A DNA stretch of 64,000 nucleotides from Glutamicibacter protophormiae (GCF_014647495.1 NZ_BMPH01000001.1:248001-312000), one strand, 5' to 3'. Shown: positions 17,385 to 26,122, counted from the first letter of the stretch. Numbers and translations are program-made. Notes: generated from the sequence alone by a model not told the origin.

Positions 17385-18770
17385 CTAGATGCGGTCAGCG
17401 CCGGTCATGCCGCGAGTGGACTCGATGACCGCGGTCATCTTCTTGGACAGCGCCTCGTAGAACATGGACAGCGGGAACTCGTCGTCCATCACCTGGTCGG
17501 TGATCTCGCGCAGCGGCGAGGTCAGCGGCAGCGCCTGAGGGCCCTTGGCCCAGACCGAAGCCGGGTGCGGAGTGACGGTGGCGGAAACCAGCTCGTAGGC
17601 GGCCAGCCAGTGCGCCAGCTTCGGGCGGTCGATGGACTTCCAGTACAGCTCGTCGATCTTCTCGCCCAGCGCGGCGACCACCGCGGGCACCTCGGCCCAG
17701 TCGATGCGCAGCTTGGTGTCGGTCCAGTGCAGCACGTGGTGCTGGTGCATCCAGGCGAACAGCAGCTGGCCGCCCAGGCCGTCATAGTTGCGCACGCGCG
17801 AGCCGGTGATCGCGAAGCGGAAGATCCGGTCGAAGATCACCGCGTACTGCACGAGTGCGGCCATTTTCGCGGTCTTTTCGTCCGCTGAGGGATCCGCGGC
17901 GATCTTCATGCATTCGCGGAATGCGGTCAAGTCGCAGCGCAGCTCCTCCAGCGAGTACAGGAAGAACGGCATACGCTGCTTGATCATGAACGGGTCGAAG
18001 GGAAGGTCCCCGCGCATGTGGGTGCGGTCATGGATCAAATCCCACATGATGAACGCCTCTTCAGCCAGCGGCTGGTCCTCGAGCAGGCGCGCCGCCTCGG
18101 CGGGCAGTTCCAGGTTCGTGATCTGCGCGGCGGCCTTGAGCACCTTGCGGAATCGTGCTGCCTCGCGGTCCTGGAAGATCGCGCCCCAAGTGAACGACGG
18201 GGTCTCGCGGATCGCGACCGACTCGGGGAAGAGCACCGCAGAGTTGGTGTCGTAGCCGGCGGTGAAGTCGATGAAGCGCAGCGGCACGAACAGCTTGTTC
18301 GAGTACTCGCCGGCCTCGAGCTGCGAAATGAACTCGGGCCAGATCACCTGGACCAGCACCGCTTCGAGGTGGCGGTTGGTGGATCCGTTCTGGGTGTACA
18401 TCGGGAAGAGCACCAGGTGCATCAGCCCGTCCACGCGCTGGGTCTGCGGCTGGAATTCCATAAGCGAATCGAGGAAGTCCGGCACGCCGAAGCCCTGCTC
18501 GGCCCAGCGCCTCAGGTCTGCGACGAGCTTGTCCAGGTAGTCGGCCTCGTGCGCGAAGAAGCCGCGCAGGGTCTGGATGGAGTCGACGATCGTGTCGACC
18601 AGCTCGCCGGCGCGGACGCGCTGCTCGGGCTCGGCCACGGAGCCGTCCTTGAGCTGCAGACCCTGGAATTCAGTGGCGGCGGCCTTGAGTCCAAGCCATG
18701 CGTCGGACTCGGCGATGCGGCGGGCGTCGGAGGGGCTGGTTGGCCGTGGTTCTGCGGAAATCTGGGTCAT
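17385..18770 (-). CDS. DUF6421 family protein
   Basis: The 461-aa protein is cytosolic and mostly helical. It has conserved-looking acidic/aromatic blocks (VLFPMYTQNGS; WDLIHDRTHMRGDLPFDPF; QLLFAWMHQHHVLHW). The last two are histidine-rich (HDRTH, HQHH) and suggest metal binding, which is an inference. I assign it to DUF6421, an actinobacterial family that travels with an SDR and a threonine aldolase. No biochemical role is known to me. GAAGG stands before the ATG. It heads the operon, with a perfect palindrome about 95 bases upstream. Confidence 0.7.
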   Translation of the reverse strand: MTQISAEPRPTSPSDARRIAESDAWLGLKAAATEFQGLQLKDGSVAEPEQRVRAGELVDTIVDSIQTLRGFFAHEADYLDKLVADLRRWAEQGFGVPDFLDSLMEFQPQTQRVDGLMHLVLFPMYTQNGSTNRHLEAVLVQVIWPEFISQLEAGEYSNKLFVPLRFIDFTAGYDTNSAVLFPESVAIRETPSFTWGAIFQDREAARFRKVLKAAAQITNLELPAEAARLLEDQPLAEEAFIMWDLIHDRTHMRGDLPFDPFMIKQRMPFFLYSLEELRCDLTAFRECMKIAADPSADEKTAKMAALVQYAVIFDRIFRFAITGSRVRNYDGLGGQLLFAWMHQHHVLHWTDTKLRIDWAEVPAVVAALGEKIDELYWKSIDRPKLAHWLAAYELVSATVTPHPASVWAKGPQALPLTSPLREITDQVMDDEFPLSMFYEALSKKMTAVIESTRGMTGADRI

Positions 18771-18863
18771 TGAGATACACCTTCTTCTTCGGTAGGGCAG
18801 CGTTCAGTTGCTTAACTAGAACGCTACGCCCATCGAAAGGAAAAGTAATCCTGACTCCTCGGT

Positions 18864-18882
18864 GAATAAGCAATGCTTATTC
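18864..18882 (-). promoter_or_regulatory. Perfect 19-bp palindrome with LysR-type T-N11-A geometry
   Basis: GAATAAGCAATGCTTATTC is a perfect inverted repeat around one central base, with T18867 and A18879 giving the T-N11-A pattern of LysR-type boxes. It lies in the intergenic region that must hold the promoter of the DUF6421-SDR-aldolase operon. No regulator gene is adjacent. Confidence 0.6.
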
Positions 18883-18918
18883 TTGGGGTGACTTGCGTCG
18901 CTTCACGCTGAGCACTGT

Positions 18919-19341
18919 TTAGCCCTGCGTTTCGCGCAGCTTCAAGCTCAGCGAATTCATGCAGTACCGCAGGTCGGTCGGGGTTCCGAAGCCCTCGCCC
19001 TCGAACACGTGGCCCATGTGCGAATCACAGTTGGCGCAGCGCACCTCCACGCGCTTCATCCCCATCGACTCGTCGGTGATGTAGCGGACGCGGTCTTCGG
19101 CCAGCGGTGCGAAGAACGAGGGCCAGCCGCAGCCGGCGTCGAACTTGGTGGTGCTGGCGAACAGTTCGGAGCCGCAGGCACGGCAGGAATACACGCCCTC
19201 GGTCGTCGTGTCCCAGTATTCGCCGGTGAACGGGCGTTCGGTGCCGGCCTGTCGCAGGACGTGGAATTCTTCGGGGGAGAGAACCTGGCGCCAATCGATC
19301 TCGGCGGGGTTCCGGTCTTCGGTGTTCTGGTTTTCGTTCAT
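18919..19341 (-). CDS. msrB: Peptide-methionine (R)-S-oxide reductase
   Basis: This enzyme repairs methionine R-sulfoxide in proteins. The 140-aa protein has both zinc CxxC pairs (CRACGS and RCANCDSHMGHVF), the CGWPSF substrate loop and the catalytic cysteine in RYCMNS. It is a single MsrB domain without MsrA fusion and without a signal peptide, so cytosolic. The start is the ATG at 19341, with GGAGG about 12 bases before it. It is divergent from the alpha/beta hydrolase gene, 61 bases away. Confidence 0.95.
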   Translation of the reverse strand: MNENQNTEDRNPAEIDWRQVLSPEEFHVLRQAGTERPFTGEYWDTTTEGVYSCRACGSELFASTTKFDAGCGWPSFFAPLAEDRVRYITDESMGMKRVEVRCANCDSHMGHVFEGEGFGTPTDLRYCMNSLSLKLRETQG

Positions 19342-19402
19342 ACTTAGGAAACTACCTCCGGGGCGTGATGATTCCCAACACGCCATCTGCAAAGATGAAA
19401 AC

Positions 19403-20626
19403 ATGGCTCGGAAAATCGTCGACAAGCTCGAACCACGCAAGACAGTTCCCGCGACCCTGATCGGCGCCGGTCTGGGAGTCGCGGCAGGTTCGCTGGTGGC
19501 CGCCAGCGTTTCCGCGCTGGCCGGGTACTTCGCCCGGCGCGTGGTCACCCCGGAGGAGCGGCGCGCCTCGAACGCGGTCATCCGCGAGATCACCACCGAC
19601 GCTCAGGGCAAATTGTGGATGCATCTGGCCCGCGACGCGGAGACCGCCGAACCCGGCGGGTGCACCTTCCTGGCCGAATTCGATGCCTGCGCGGTGCGTT
19701 TGTCGGCTCCGCAGGATGTCGCGGGCAAACCGAAGATCGTGGCCCGGCAGATCGAGCAGGTCTACCGCGGCAGCCTGGACGGGGTCAAACGCGGCTACCT
19801 CTCCGGGGCGATGTACGAGCACCCCTCGGATCTGGGCTTCGAGGCCGAAGACGTGGCAGTCAGCCTCGACGTGGGCGACGGGCCAGCCTGGCTGGTGCCC
19901 GGGACCAGCAACAAGGACGTCTGGGTGATCGGGGTGCACGGCCGCGGCGCGCGCCGCACCGAATCCATCCGCGCGCTGCCGGCCCTAGCCAAAGCCGGGG
20001 TGAGCACCCTCTTGATGAGCTACCGCAACGACGGGCTGGCGCCGACCGCCCCCGACGGGCGCTACGGGCTGGGCGACACCGAATGGCTGGATGTCGAAGC
20101 CGCGGTCCACTTCGCGACCTCGCGCGGCGCCCGGCAGGTTATCCTGCTGGGCTGGTCCATGGGCGGGGCGATCAGCCTGCAGATGGCCGACCGCTCGGAC
20201 CTGGCCGACCGGGTGGATTCGCTGATGCTGGTGGGGCCGGTGATCAACTGGGTCGACGTGCTCTCCCACCAGGCGCGGGCGAACAAGATCCCGCAGTCGG
20301 TCGGGCGGTTCGGCCAGTGGCTGCTGTCCAACGAGGCCGGGCGCTGGATCACCGGGCAGGCCGCACCGGTGAACCTGAAGCGGCTGAACTGGGTGGACCG
20401 CGCCGACGAGCTGTCCCACCCGATCCTGCTCATGCACAGCAGGGACGACCAGTTCGTGCCCAACGGGCCGAGCCTGAAGCTGGCGGCGCTGCGCCCGGAC
20501 CTGGTCAGCCTGAAGACCTTCACCCTTGCCGGCCATACCAGGGAGCCGAACGTGGATCCACAGGGGTTCGCGCAAACGGTCAGCGACTTCCTCGCCGCGC
20601 GCATTGACGCGAATACGAACAGGTAG
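19403..20626 (+). CDS. Alpha/beta hydrolase, membrane-anchored
   Basis: The 407-aa protein has a hydrophobic segment at about residues 17-42 (ATLIGAGLGVAAGSLVAASV region), which probably anchors it, then an alpha/beta hydrolase domain. The oxyanion strand VIGVHGRG, nucleophile elbow GWSMGG, catalytic Asp in HSRDDQFVP and the His in AGHTREPN are in order. A serine esterase or peptidase activity is expected; the substrate is unknown. The ATG at 19403 has only a weak purine-rich site (AAAGATG). Confidence 0.85.
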   Translation: MARKIVDKLEPRKTVPATLIGAGLGVAAGSLVAASVSALAGYFARRVVTPEERRASNAVIREITTDAQGKLWMHLARDAETAEPGGCTFLAEFDACAVRLSAPQDVAGKPKIVARQIEQVYRGSLDGVKRGYLSGAMYEHPSDLGFEAEDVAVSLDVGDGPAWLVPGTSNKDVWVIGVHGRGARRTESIRALPALAKAGVSTLLMSYRNDGLAPTAPDGRYGLGDTEWLDVEAAVHFATSRGARQVILLGWSMGGAISLQMADRSDLADRVDSLMLVGPVINWVDVLSHQARANKIPQSVGRFGQWLLSNEAGRWITGQAAPVNLKRLNWVDRADELSHPILLMHSRDDQFVPNGPSLKLAALRPDLVSLKTFTLAGHTREPNVDPQGFAQTVSDFLAARIDANTNR

Positions 20627-20647
20627 CCGACCGCCGCGGTTGATCGC

Positions 20648-21151
20648 CTAGCTGGCGGCGATCGGCGCCCAGATGGCTCCGGTGGCTCGCGCGGCATCGA
20701 GCGGAGCGATCTCCAGGCTGAAGCCGCGGCGCCCGCCGGAGATGAACACCGTGTCGAATTCCAGGGCGCTCTGATCGATCACGGTGCTCGAGTGCTGGCG
20801 CTGCCCGAAGGGCGAGATTCCGCCCAGCACGTAGCCGCTGCGCCGCTGGGCGGCGGCCTTGTCGGCCATCTGCACCTTCTTGGTGCCCAGCGCCGCGCCG
20901 ACCGCCTTCAAATCCAGCATGCTGTCCACCGGCACCACCGCGACGGCCAGGTCCTGGGCCGCGGTGGCGCCGGCGGCGACCATGAGCGTCTTGAACACCC
21001 GGGCGCCGGGCACCCCCAGCTGCTCGGCCGCCTCGCCGCCGTAGCTCTCCGCCGCGTCGCTGTGCGTGTAGCTGTGCGCCACATAGCTGATCCCGGCGGC
21101 ATCCAGGGCCGCGGTGGCCGGGGTGGAGGCCGCATGTTTCTTCTTGCCCAC
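20648..21151 (-). CDS. ybaK: Cys-tRNA(Pro)/Cys-tRNA(Cys) deacylase, YbaK type
   Basis: This trans-editing enzyme hydrolyses cysteine mischarged on tRNA-Pro. The 167-aa protein shows the YbaK/EbsC fold with FKTLMV containing the invariant lysine, AVVPVDSMLD, and the signature GGISPFGQ near residue 115. The GTG start at 21151 is preceded by GGAAGG at 10-11 bases. It lies 41 bases after sufE on the same strand, so it is probably the last gene of the sulfur operon. Confidence 0.9.
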   Translation of the reverse strand: MGKKKHAASTPATAALDAAGISYVAHSYTHSDAAESYGGEAAEQLGVPGARVFKTLMVAAGATAAQDLAVAVVPVDSMLDLKAVGAALGTKKVQMADKAAAQRRSGYVLGGISPFGQRQHSSTVIDQSALEFDTVFISGGRRGFSLEIAPLDAARATGAIWAPIAAS

Positions 21152-21192
21152 GGGCGTTTGAACCTTCCTTCGCGGTGTGGCGCGCGCCGCGC

Positions 21193-21633
21193 CTAGGCGG
21201 CGAGCTGTTCTGCGATCTGGCGCTTGATGCGGCCCAGCATGGCGGTCATGCCGCGCATGCGCAGCGGCGAGAGCGCGCGGGTCAGGCCCAGCTGCTGCGG
21301 CATGTCGTCGGGCACCGCCAGGATCGCGGCGGCGTCCTTTCCGTCCAGCCCGGCGGCCAGCACCGAGGCGAACCCGCGGGTGGTCGGCGCTTCCGGCGGA
21401 GCGGAGAAGAACAGGCTCACCGGATGCGCGTCCGCGTCGGACACCTCCACCACCAGGAACAGCGGCGACTGGCATTCGACGACCTGCTCGAACAGCTCCG
21501 GGTGCTCGGCCAGGCGCGCGGGCAGCTCGGGCAGCTCGCGGGAGTATTCCAGCAGCAGCTCCAGGCGGTCGGCCTCGGGCACCTCGGTGAACTCCTCGAT
21601 GATTTCGGTCAGTTCTGCGGGAATCGTGCTCAT
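21193..21633 (-). CDS. sufE: SufE-family cysteine desulfuration protein
   Basis: The 146-aa protein accepts sulfane sulfur, in the family from a SufS-type desulfurase, for Fe-S cluster assembly. The acceptor cysteine is seen in [12 protein letters not shown], followed by the [14 protein letters not shown] helix. The start overlaps the sulfurtransferase stop (ATGA), so translation is coupled. No SufS or IscS is adjacent. The rhodanese may be its sulfur-transfer partner here, which is inferred from context. Confidence 0.9.
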   Translation of the reverse strand: MSTIPAELTEIIEEFTEVPEADRLELLLEYSRELPELPARLAEHPELFEQVVECQSPLFLVVEVSDADAHPVSLFFSAPPEAPTTRGFASVLAAGLDGKDAAAILAVPDDMPQQLGLTRALSPLRMRGMTAMLGRIKRQIAEQLAA

Positions 21634-22544
21634 GCGCGCACCCCGCGCTTCGCTGGAACCTCGCCCTGCTCGGCGCCGCGGACGATCGGCACGCCCACGG
21701 CGTTGCCCCACTCGGTCCACGAGCCGTCGTAGTTGCGCACGGACTCGAAGCCCAAAAGGTGCTTGAGCACGAACCAGGTGTGGCTGGAGCGTTCGCCGAT
21801 GCGGCAGTAGGCCACCACGTCGTCGCCCGGCTTCAGCCCGGCCTCGTCCAGGTAGATCGCTTCGAGCTCTTCGCGGGAGCGGAAGGTGCCGTCCTCGGCG
21901 GCGGCGCGGGCCCACGGCACCGAGGCGGCGCTCGGGATGTGGCCGCCGCGCAGCGCGCCCTCTTCCGGGTAGTTCGGCATGTGGGTGCGCTCACCGGTGT
22001 ACTCCTCGGCGGAGCGCACGTCGATCAGCGGGTTGCCCAGGTGCTCCAGCACCTGCGGCAGGAAGGCGCGGATGGCCTCGTCCGAACGCTCGATCACCGG
22101 GTACTGCGACGGCGCCACCGTCGGCTTCTGCGTGCTCAGCTCGCGGCCCTCGGCGATCCACTTGTCGCGTCCGCCATCCATCAGGCGCACGTCCTCGTGC
22201 CCGAACAGGGTGAAGACCCACAGCGCGTACGCCGCCCACCAGTTCGACTTGTCGCCGTAGATCACCACGGTGCTCTCGCGGCTGATGCCCTTGGCCTGCA
22301 TCAGCGCGGCGAAACCCTCGCCGTCGACGTAGTCGCGGGTGACCTCGTCGTTCAGCTCGGTATGCCAGTCGATTTTCAGCGCGCCCGGCACATGCCCGGT
22401 GGAGTACAGCAGGATGTCCTCGTCGGACTCCAGCACCACCAGGTTCTCGGCGCCCAGGTTGTCCGCGACCCACTGCGTGGAGACCAGCCGTTCCGGATGG
22501 GCATACGCTGCATACTTCTCGTTGGACTCAACGGGCAAAGGCAT
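21630..22544 (-). CDS. sseA: Thiosulfate/3-mercaptopyruvate sulfurtransferase (two rhodanese domains)
   Basis: The 304-aa protein has an N-terminal rhodanese domain without a catalytic cysteine and a C-terminal active domain. The persulfide-carrying cysteine lies in [26 protein letters not shown] and [11 protein letters not shown] are standard rhodanese blocks. The CRIGERS loop is the thiosulfate sulfurtransferase (CysA-like) type seen in actinobacteria rather than the CGSGVTA mercaptopyruvate loop. It is the first gene of the operon with sufE. Confidence 0.92.
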   Translation of the reverse strand: MPLPVESNEKYAAYAHPERLVSTQWVADNLGAENLVVLESDEDILLYSTGHVPGALKIDWHTELNDEVTRDYVDGEGFAALMQAKGISRESTVVIYGDKSNWWAAYALWVFTLFGHEDVRLMDGGRDKWIAEGRELSTQKPTVAPSQYPVIERSDEAIRAFLPQVLEHLGNPLIDVRSAEEYTGERTHMPNYPEEGALRGGHIPSAASVPWARAAAEDGTFRSREELEAIYLDEAGLKPGDDVVAYCRIGERSSHTWFVLKHLLGFESVRNYDGSWTEWGNAVGVPIVRGAEQGEVPAKRGVRA

Positions 22545-22753
22545 TTTCTATCACGTTCCTTGACGGTATCGGGGCGGCGGGAGGCCCCCGCCGATCGCTT
22601 GCTCTGCTCCTAGCCTAGTGCTCCGAGCGCAATGGCACCGTGCGGGGTGCGGCATTTCACCGTTTATCCGGGTCATTCAAGGTAAACTGGCCGATGGGCT
22701 GCGCACGGAGCGCCCGCACATCACCGCATTCAACCGAAGGATCCACGAAGCCC
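22545..22753. promoter_or_regulatory. Divergent promoter region between sseA and zapE
   Basis: This 209-base stretch must hold promoters in both directions. On the plus strand GGTAAACTGG (22680-22689) contains a possible -10 (TAAACT). No clear operator, hairpin or small gene is visible. Confidence 0.4.
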
Positions 22754-23794
22754 ATGGCGACGATCACCCACCTGAGCGAAACCATCCCGCAGCTGTCGAT
22801 CGACGAGCTGCTCGCCGGATTCCATCCGTCATACCGCTTCGGTGAGGTGTCCTTCAATACCTACCGCCCGGACCCCAACCAGCCTTCGCAGACCGAGGCC
22901 GTCCACAAGCTCACCTCCTTCGCCGAGTCGGTAGGCAAGTCCTCCTCGGGGTCCTTCTTCGGCAAGCTGTTCGGCAAGAAGAAGGAGAGCAAGAACGGCA
23001 TCTACCTCGATGGCGGCTTCGGCGTGGGCAAGACCCACCTGCTCGCCTCCTTGTGGCACGCGGCCCCGGGGCGCAAGGCCTTCGGCACTTTCGTCGAATA
23101 CACCAACCTGGTCGGCGCGCTGTCCTTCCGCCAGACCGTCGACGTGCTCAGCCAGTACTCGCTGGTCTGCATCGACGAATTCGAGCTGGACGATCCGGGG
23201 GACACCGTGCTGATGTCCCGACTGATGCGCGAGCTGTCCGATGCCGGCGTGAAGCTGGCCGCGACCTCCAACACCCTGCCCGGCGCGCTGGGCGAGGGCC
23301 GCTTCGCCGCCGTGGACTTCCAGCGCGAAATCAAGACCCTTTCCGAGCAGTTCGACGTGCACCGCGTCGAGGGCGAGGACTTCCGCCACCGCGGCCTGCC
23401 CGAGGCGCCGCAGCCGCTGGACGATGCCGACATCGAAGCCTTCGCCGCACAGCGCTACCCGGACAAGACGCTGGCCGTGGACAACTTCGCCGACCTCGTC
23501 GCCCACCTGTCAAAGGTCCACCCCTCGCGCTACCGCCAGCTGCTCTCGGAAACCGACGCGCTGGTGCTGCACAACGTCGACACCATCACCGACCAGGCCA
23601 TCGCCCTGCGCTTCGTGGTGCTCGCCGACCGCCTCTACGACAAGGATGTGCCGATCGTTGCCTCGGGCAAGCCGTTCAGCGAGCTGTTCACCCCGGAAAT
23701 GATGGCCGGCGGATACCAGAAGAAGTACTTCCGCGCCGTCTCCCGCCTGACCGCGCTGGCCCGCGAAGGCCAGATCGGCGAGTCGGCGCTCTAA
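22754..23794 (+). CDS. zapE: Cell division protein ZapE (AFG1-like ATPase)
   Basis: The 346-aa protein is an AAA-type P-loop ATPase. Walker A is GGFGVGKTHL near residue 90 and Walker B is LVCIDEFELDD near 135. Sensor region AATSNTLP follows. These match the AFG1/ZapE family, which acts on the Z-ring in E. coli and in mitochondrial protein quality control. A lysine/serine-rich insertion (SSGSFFGKLFGKKKES) sits just before Walker A. GAAGGA is 13 bases before the ATG, a long spacing. Confidence 0.9.
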   Translation: MATITHLSETIPQLSIDELLAGFHPSYRFGEVSFNTYRPDPNQPSQTEAVHKLTSFAESVGKSSSGSFFGKLFGKKKESKNGIYLDGGFGVGKTHLLASLWHAAPGRKAFGTFVEYTNLVGALSFRQTVDVLSQYSLVCIDEFELDDPGDTVLMSRLMRELSDAGVKLAATSNTLPGALGEGRFAAVDFQREIKTLSEQFDVHRVEGEDFRHRGLPEAPQPLDDADIEAFAAQRYPDKTLAVDNFADLVAHLSKVHPSRYRQLLSETDALVLHNVDTITDQAIALRFVVLADRLYDKDVPIVASGKPFSELFTPEMMAGGYQKKYFRAVSRLTALAREGQIGESAL

Positions 23795-23814
23795 GCCGCG
23801 CCATCCACTTCCAG

Positions 23815-23848
23815 ATCATCGCCGAGCAGCGACCTGCTCGGCGATGAT
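23815..23848. terminator. Bidirectional terminator overlapping the end of benE
   Basis: A perfect 15-bp stem (23815-23829 with 23834-23848, ATCATCGCCGAGCAG type) with a 4-base loop lies between convergent zapE and benE. The left arm covers the benE stop codon, so the hairpin is partly coding. Confidence 0.7.
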
Positions 23849-25006
23849 GTGCGTTAACAGCCCGATTACCAGCGCCCAGAAGGCCCCGCCGATACCGAAC
23901 AGCGTCACATTCGCCGCGGCGACGAGCATCGTGGCCAAGGCGCTGAGCTGCCAGCGCGGTTCCTTCATGGCCCCGAGCATTGCGTTCGCCAGGGTCGCCA
24001 GCAGGGCCAGTCCCGCGGCGGCCTCGAACAGCCCGGCGGGGGAGAGCGTTGCCAGGGAGGCGACCAGCGCCGACCCCAGCGCGAACAGCAGGTAGAACAC
24101 CCCGGAGGAGGCCGAGGCCTTCCATCGCTGCCCGGGATCCTTGCCGCCGGCCTCGCCCGCCGACAGGGCTGCGGAAATCGCTGCCAGGTTGATCGCATGG
24201 CCGCCGAAGAATGCGCCCGCCGCGCTGCCGAAGCCGGTGGACAGCATGCTCGAACGCCATGGGGTGGCAAACCCGAAGGATGACATCACGGCAACACCCG
24301 GGATGTTTTGCGAAGCCATGGTCACGATGAACAGCGGCAGGCTGATGCTCGCCACCGCCTGCCACGAAAATTCCGGAGCCACGAATTCAAGCGTCGGCAA
24401 CGCCTGGATTTGCGACCAGGCCTGCGAACGGCCGATCGAGAAGAGGCCGTAGCCCACGGCGCTGAGCATGCTCAAGGCCACCGCGTAGCGCGGCAGGAAA
24501 CGCAGCCCCGCCAGGAACACCGCCAGGATCAGCACCGCCGCCACCGGGATGCTGCCCAACGCAGTGAACGGCTTCAGACACAGCGGAATCAGCACCCCAG
24601 CCAGCATTCCCTGCGCGATAGGCACCGGGATCGAGGTCAGCAGCCGGTGCAGCACCGGGACGAGCCCGGTGAGCATGATCAGCACTCCGCTGACGATGAA
24701 TGCGCCGACGGATTCGGCGAAAGTGAAACTGCCCGGAGCCAGGCTTGCCAGCAGGGCCGCCCCCGGTGTGGACCACGCAATCGTCAATGGCAGGCGGTGC
24801 TTCAGGGACAATACCAGGGAAGCGGCGCCTACCAGGAAGGTCAGCGCGAGCAGGCCGGAGGAAGCCTGCGCGGGACTCGCGCCCGCCTGCAGCAACCCCG
24901 TGATGACGACGGCAAAGGACGAAGTGAAACCGACCATGGTGGTGATGAATCCCGCGAGAACTGCCTCGCGTGGCAAACTCGGACGGCTGATGATGTTGCT
25001 TCCCAT
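23816..25006 (-). CDS. benE: BenE-family benzoate/H+ symporter-like transporter
   Basis: The 396-aa integral membrane protein has about 11-12 hydrophobic segments and no signal peptide. It contains the BenE family block MASQNIPGVAVMSSFGF and the following FGGHAINLAAISAALSAG loop. The family imports benzoate with protons. No benzoate-degradation gene is nearby, so another aromatic or organic acid substrate is possible. The C-terminus overlaps a terminator hairpin shared with zapE. Confidence 0.85.
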   Translation of the reverse strand: MGSNIISRPSLPREAVLAGFITTMVGFTSSFAVVITGLLQAGASPAQASSGLLALTFLVGAASLVLSLKHRLPLTIAWSTPGAALLASLAPGSFTFAESVGAFIVSGVLIMLTGLVPVLHRLLTSIPVPIAQGMLAGVLIPLCLKPFTALGSIPVAAVLILAVFLAGLRFLPRYAVALSMLSAVGYGLFSIGRSQAWSQIQALPTLEFVAPEFSWQAVASISLPLFIVTMASQNIPGVAVMSSFGFATPWRSSMLSTGFGSAAGAFFGGHAINLAAISAALSAGEAGGKDPGQRWKASASSGVFYLLFALGSALVASLATLSPAGLFEAAAGLALLATLANAMLGAMKEPRWQLSALATMLVAAANVTLFGIGGAFWALVIGLLTHIIAEQVAARR

Positions 25007-25109
25007 GCTTAGTTTCTATCCGCTCGAGAGCCTGGTGGGAAATTCCGGCGATGCGGTGACCAAGATGTGGGATCGATATGATCGGTGGGCATTTCTCCGG
25101 AAAACTAGA

Positions 25110-25138
25110 AAAGCGCCACCCGCTTGGGGTGGCGCTTT
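25110..25138 (-). terminator. Intrinsic terminator of the MT0933-like gene
   Basis: A 12-bp perfect stem (25110-25121 with 25127-25138, AAAGCGCCACCC) lies 43 bases beyond the stop. On the minus strand TTTC follows the stem. Confidence 0.8.
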
Positions 25139-25180
25139 CCTACGTGCCTAGGGGAAGGCCAAAGATCTATCGACTGGACG

Positions 25181-25399
25181 TTAAGCCTGATCCTTGTTTC
25201 CGAGGTTGCCCAGGAAGTTCTTAGCTCCATCCTGGACGCCATCGACCTTGTCGGCATACTTGCCGCCGGTTTTGCTGTCGATGAAGTCCCCGGCCTTGTC
25301 GATGCCGTCTGAAATCTTGTCAGAGTTCTGGCTCGCGAATTCTCCGGCTTTGTGTGCCAGTCCTTCGACCTTGCCCTTTAGCTCGTTAAAACCTGCCAA
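25181..25399 (-). CDS. MT0933-like antitoxin family protein (Rv0909 type), no toxin nearby
   Basis: The 72-aa acidic/lysine-rich helical protein contains the family core SDKISDGIDKAGDFIDSKTG then GKYADKVDGVQDGAKNFLG. It is assigned to the MT0933/Rv0909 family, whose founder was proposed as an antitoxin. No toxin-like reading frame lies beside it, so the antitoxin role is doubtful here. The start is TTG at 25399, with GGAGG at 6-7 bases. Small abundant amphipathic proteins of this type may instead be stress proteins; this is speculation. Confidence 0.75.
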   Translation of the reverse strand: MAGFNELKGKVEGLAHKAGEFASQNSDKISDGIDKAGDFIDSKTGGKYADKVDGVQDGAKNFLGNLGNKDQA

Positions 25400-25576
25400 T
25401 GGACACCTCCCTTCAACACGGAGGGCCTCTTGCCCTCAACTCTTGGGTCCATCATAGGATGCAACATCCATGTTGGGTAGCGCGCACAATGAACATGTAT
25501 GTTTCCGAGTTGCAGAGGATCGGCGAAAGTCACGGCTGAGTAGTAAATTAATAGCAGTTTTCGCTGATAAAGAAAC

Positions 25577-25606
25577 TTGGGACCCACACCGAAGTGTGGG
25601 TCCCAA
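25577..25606 (-). terminator. Intrinsic terminator of the tRNA array
   Basis: A perfect 13-bp stem (25577-25589 with 25594-25606, TTGGGACCCACAC) with a CGAA tetraloop is followed on the minus strand by a T-rich tract (TTTCTTTATC). It lies 6 bases beyond the last tRNA-Gly. Confidence 0.9.
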
Positions 25607-25612
25607 ATTATT

Positions 25613-25688
25613 TGGAGCGGTCAACGAGGTTCGAACTCGCGACCTCAACCTTGGCAAGGTTGCGCTCTACCAGCTGAGCTATGACCGC
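25613..25688 (-). tRNA. tRNA-Gly (GCC), copy 1, CCA encoded
   Basis: The cloverleaf folds with acceptor GCGGTCA/TGACCGC, anticodon loop TTGCCAA giving GCC, and T-loop TTCGAAC. The 3' CCA is encoded in the DNA. It is the last gene of the array before the terminator. Confidence 0.95.
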
Positions 25689-25706
25689 AGGATTTGTATG
25701 AAGTTA

Positions 25707-25782
25707 TGGAGCGGTCAACGAGGTTCGAACTCGCGACCTCAACCTTGGCAAGGTTGCGCTCTACCAGCTGAGCTATGACCGC
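25707..25782 (-). tRNA. tRNA-Gly (GCC), copy 2, CCA encoded
   Basis: Identical in the mature part to the copy at 25613, with CCA encoded, 18 bases from it. The pair is a recent tandem duplication. Confidence 0.95.
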
Positions 25783-25804
25783 ATGGACACATACATGTAT
25801 CCAG

Positions 25805-25876
25805 TGCGCGATACTGGGATCGAACCAGTGACCTCTTCCGTGTCAGGGAAGCGCGCTACCGCTGCGCCAATCGCGC
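25805..25876 (-). tRNA. tRNA-Val (GAC), copy 1
   Basis: Acceptor GCGCGAT/ATCGCGC, anticodon loop CTGACAC giving GAC, T-loop TTCGATC, discriminator A. No CCA is encoded. Confidence 0.95.
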
Positions 25877-25928
25877 CGAAGATTCGGTTAAGAATCCCGA
25901 CAGAATCATCATTTTACCGATGAATTCT

Positions 25929-26004
25929 TGGAGCGGTCAACGAGGTTCGAACTCGCGACCTCAACCTTGGCAAGGTTGCGCTCTACCAGCTGAGCTATGA
26001 CCGC
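25929..26004 (-). tRNA. tRNA-Gly (GCC), copy 3, CCA encoded
   Basis: The mature part is identical to copies 1 and 2, with anticodon GCC and encoded CCA. Confidence 0.95.
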
Positions 26005-26050
26005 ATATATTTAGTTATGAAATTCGTAGCCTGGTGGACTACGAGTTCCG

Positions 26051-26122
26051 TGCGCGATACTGGGATCGAACCAGTGACCTCTTCCGTGTCAGGGAAGCGC
26101 GCTACCGCTGCGCCAATCGCGC
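26051..26122 (-). tRNA. tRNA-Val (GAC), copy 2
   Basis: Identical in the mature part to the Val copy at 25805. It precedes a Gly gene in transcription order, as copy 1 does, indicating duplication of a Val-Gly unit. No CCA is encoded. Confidence 0.95.

Noticed and set aside
25470-25778. Short plus-strand frames across the tRNA array, some with similar repeated peptides
   Set aside because: They are translations of repeated tRNA genes on the opposite strand, not proteins.
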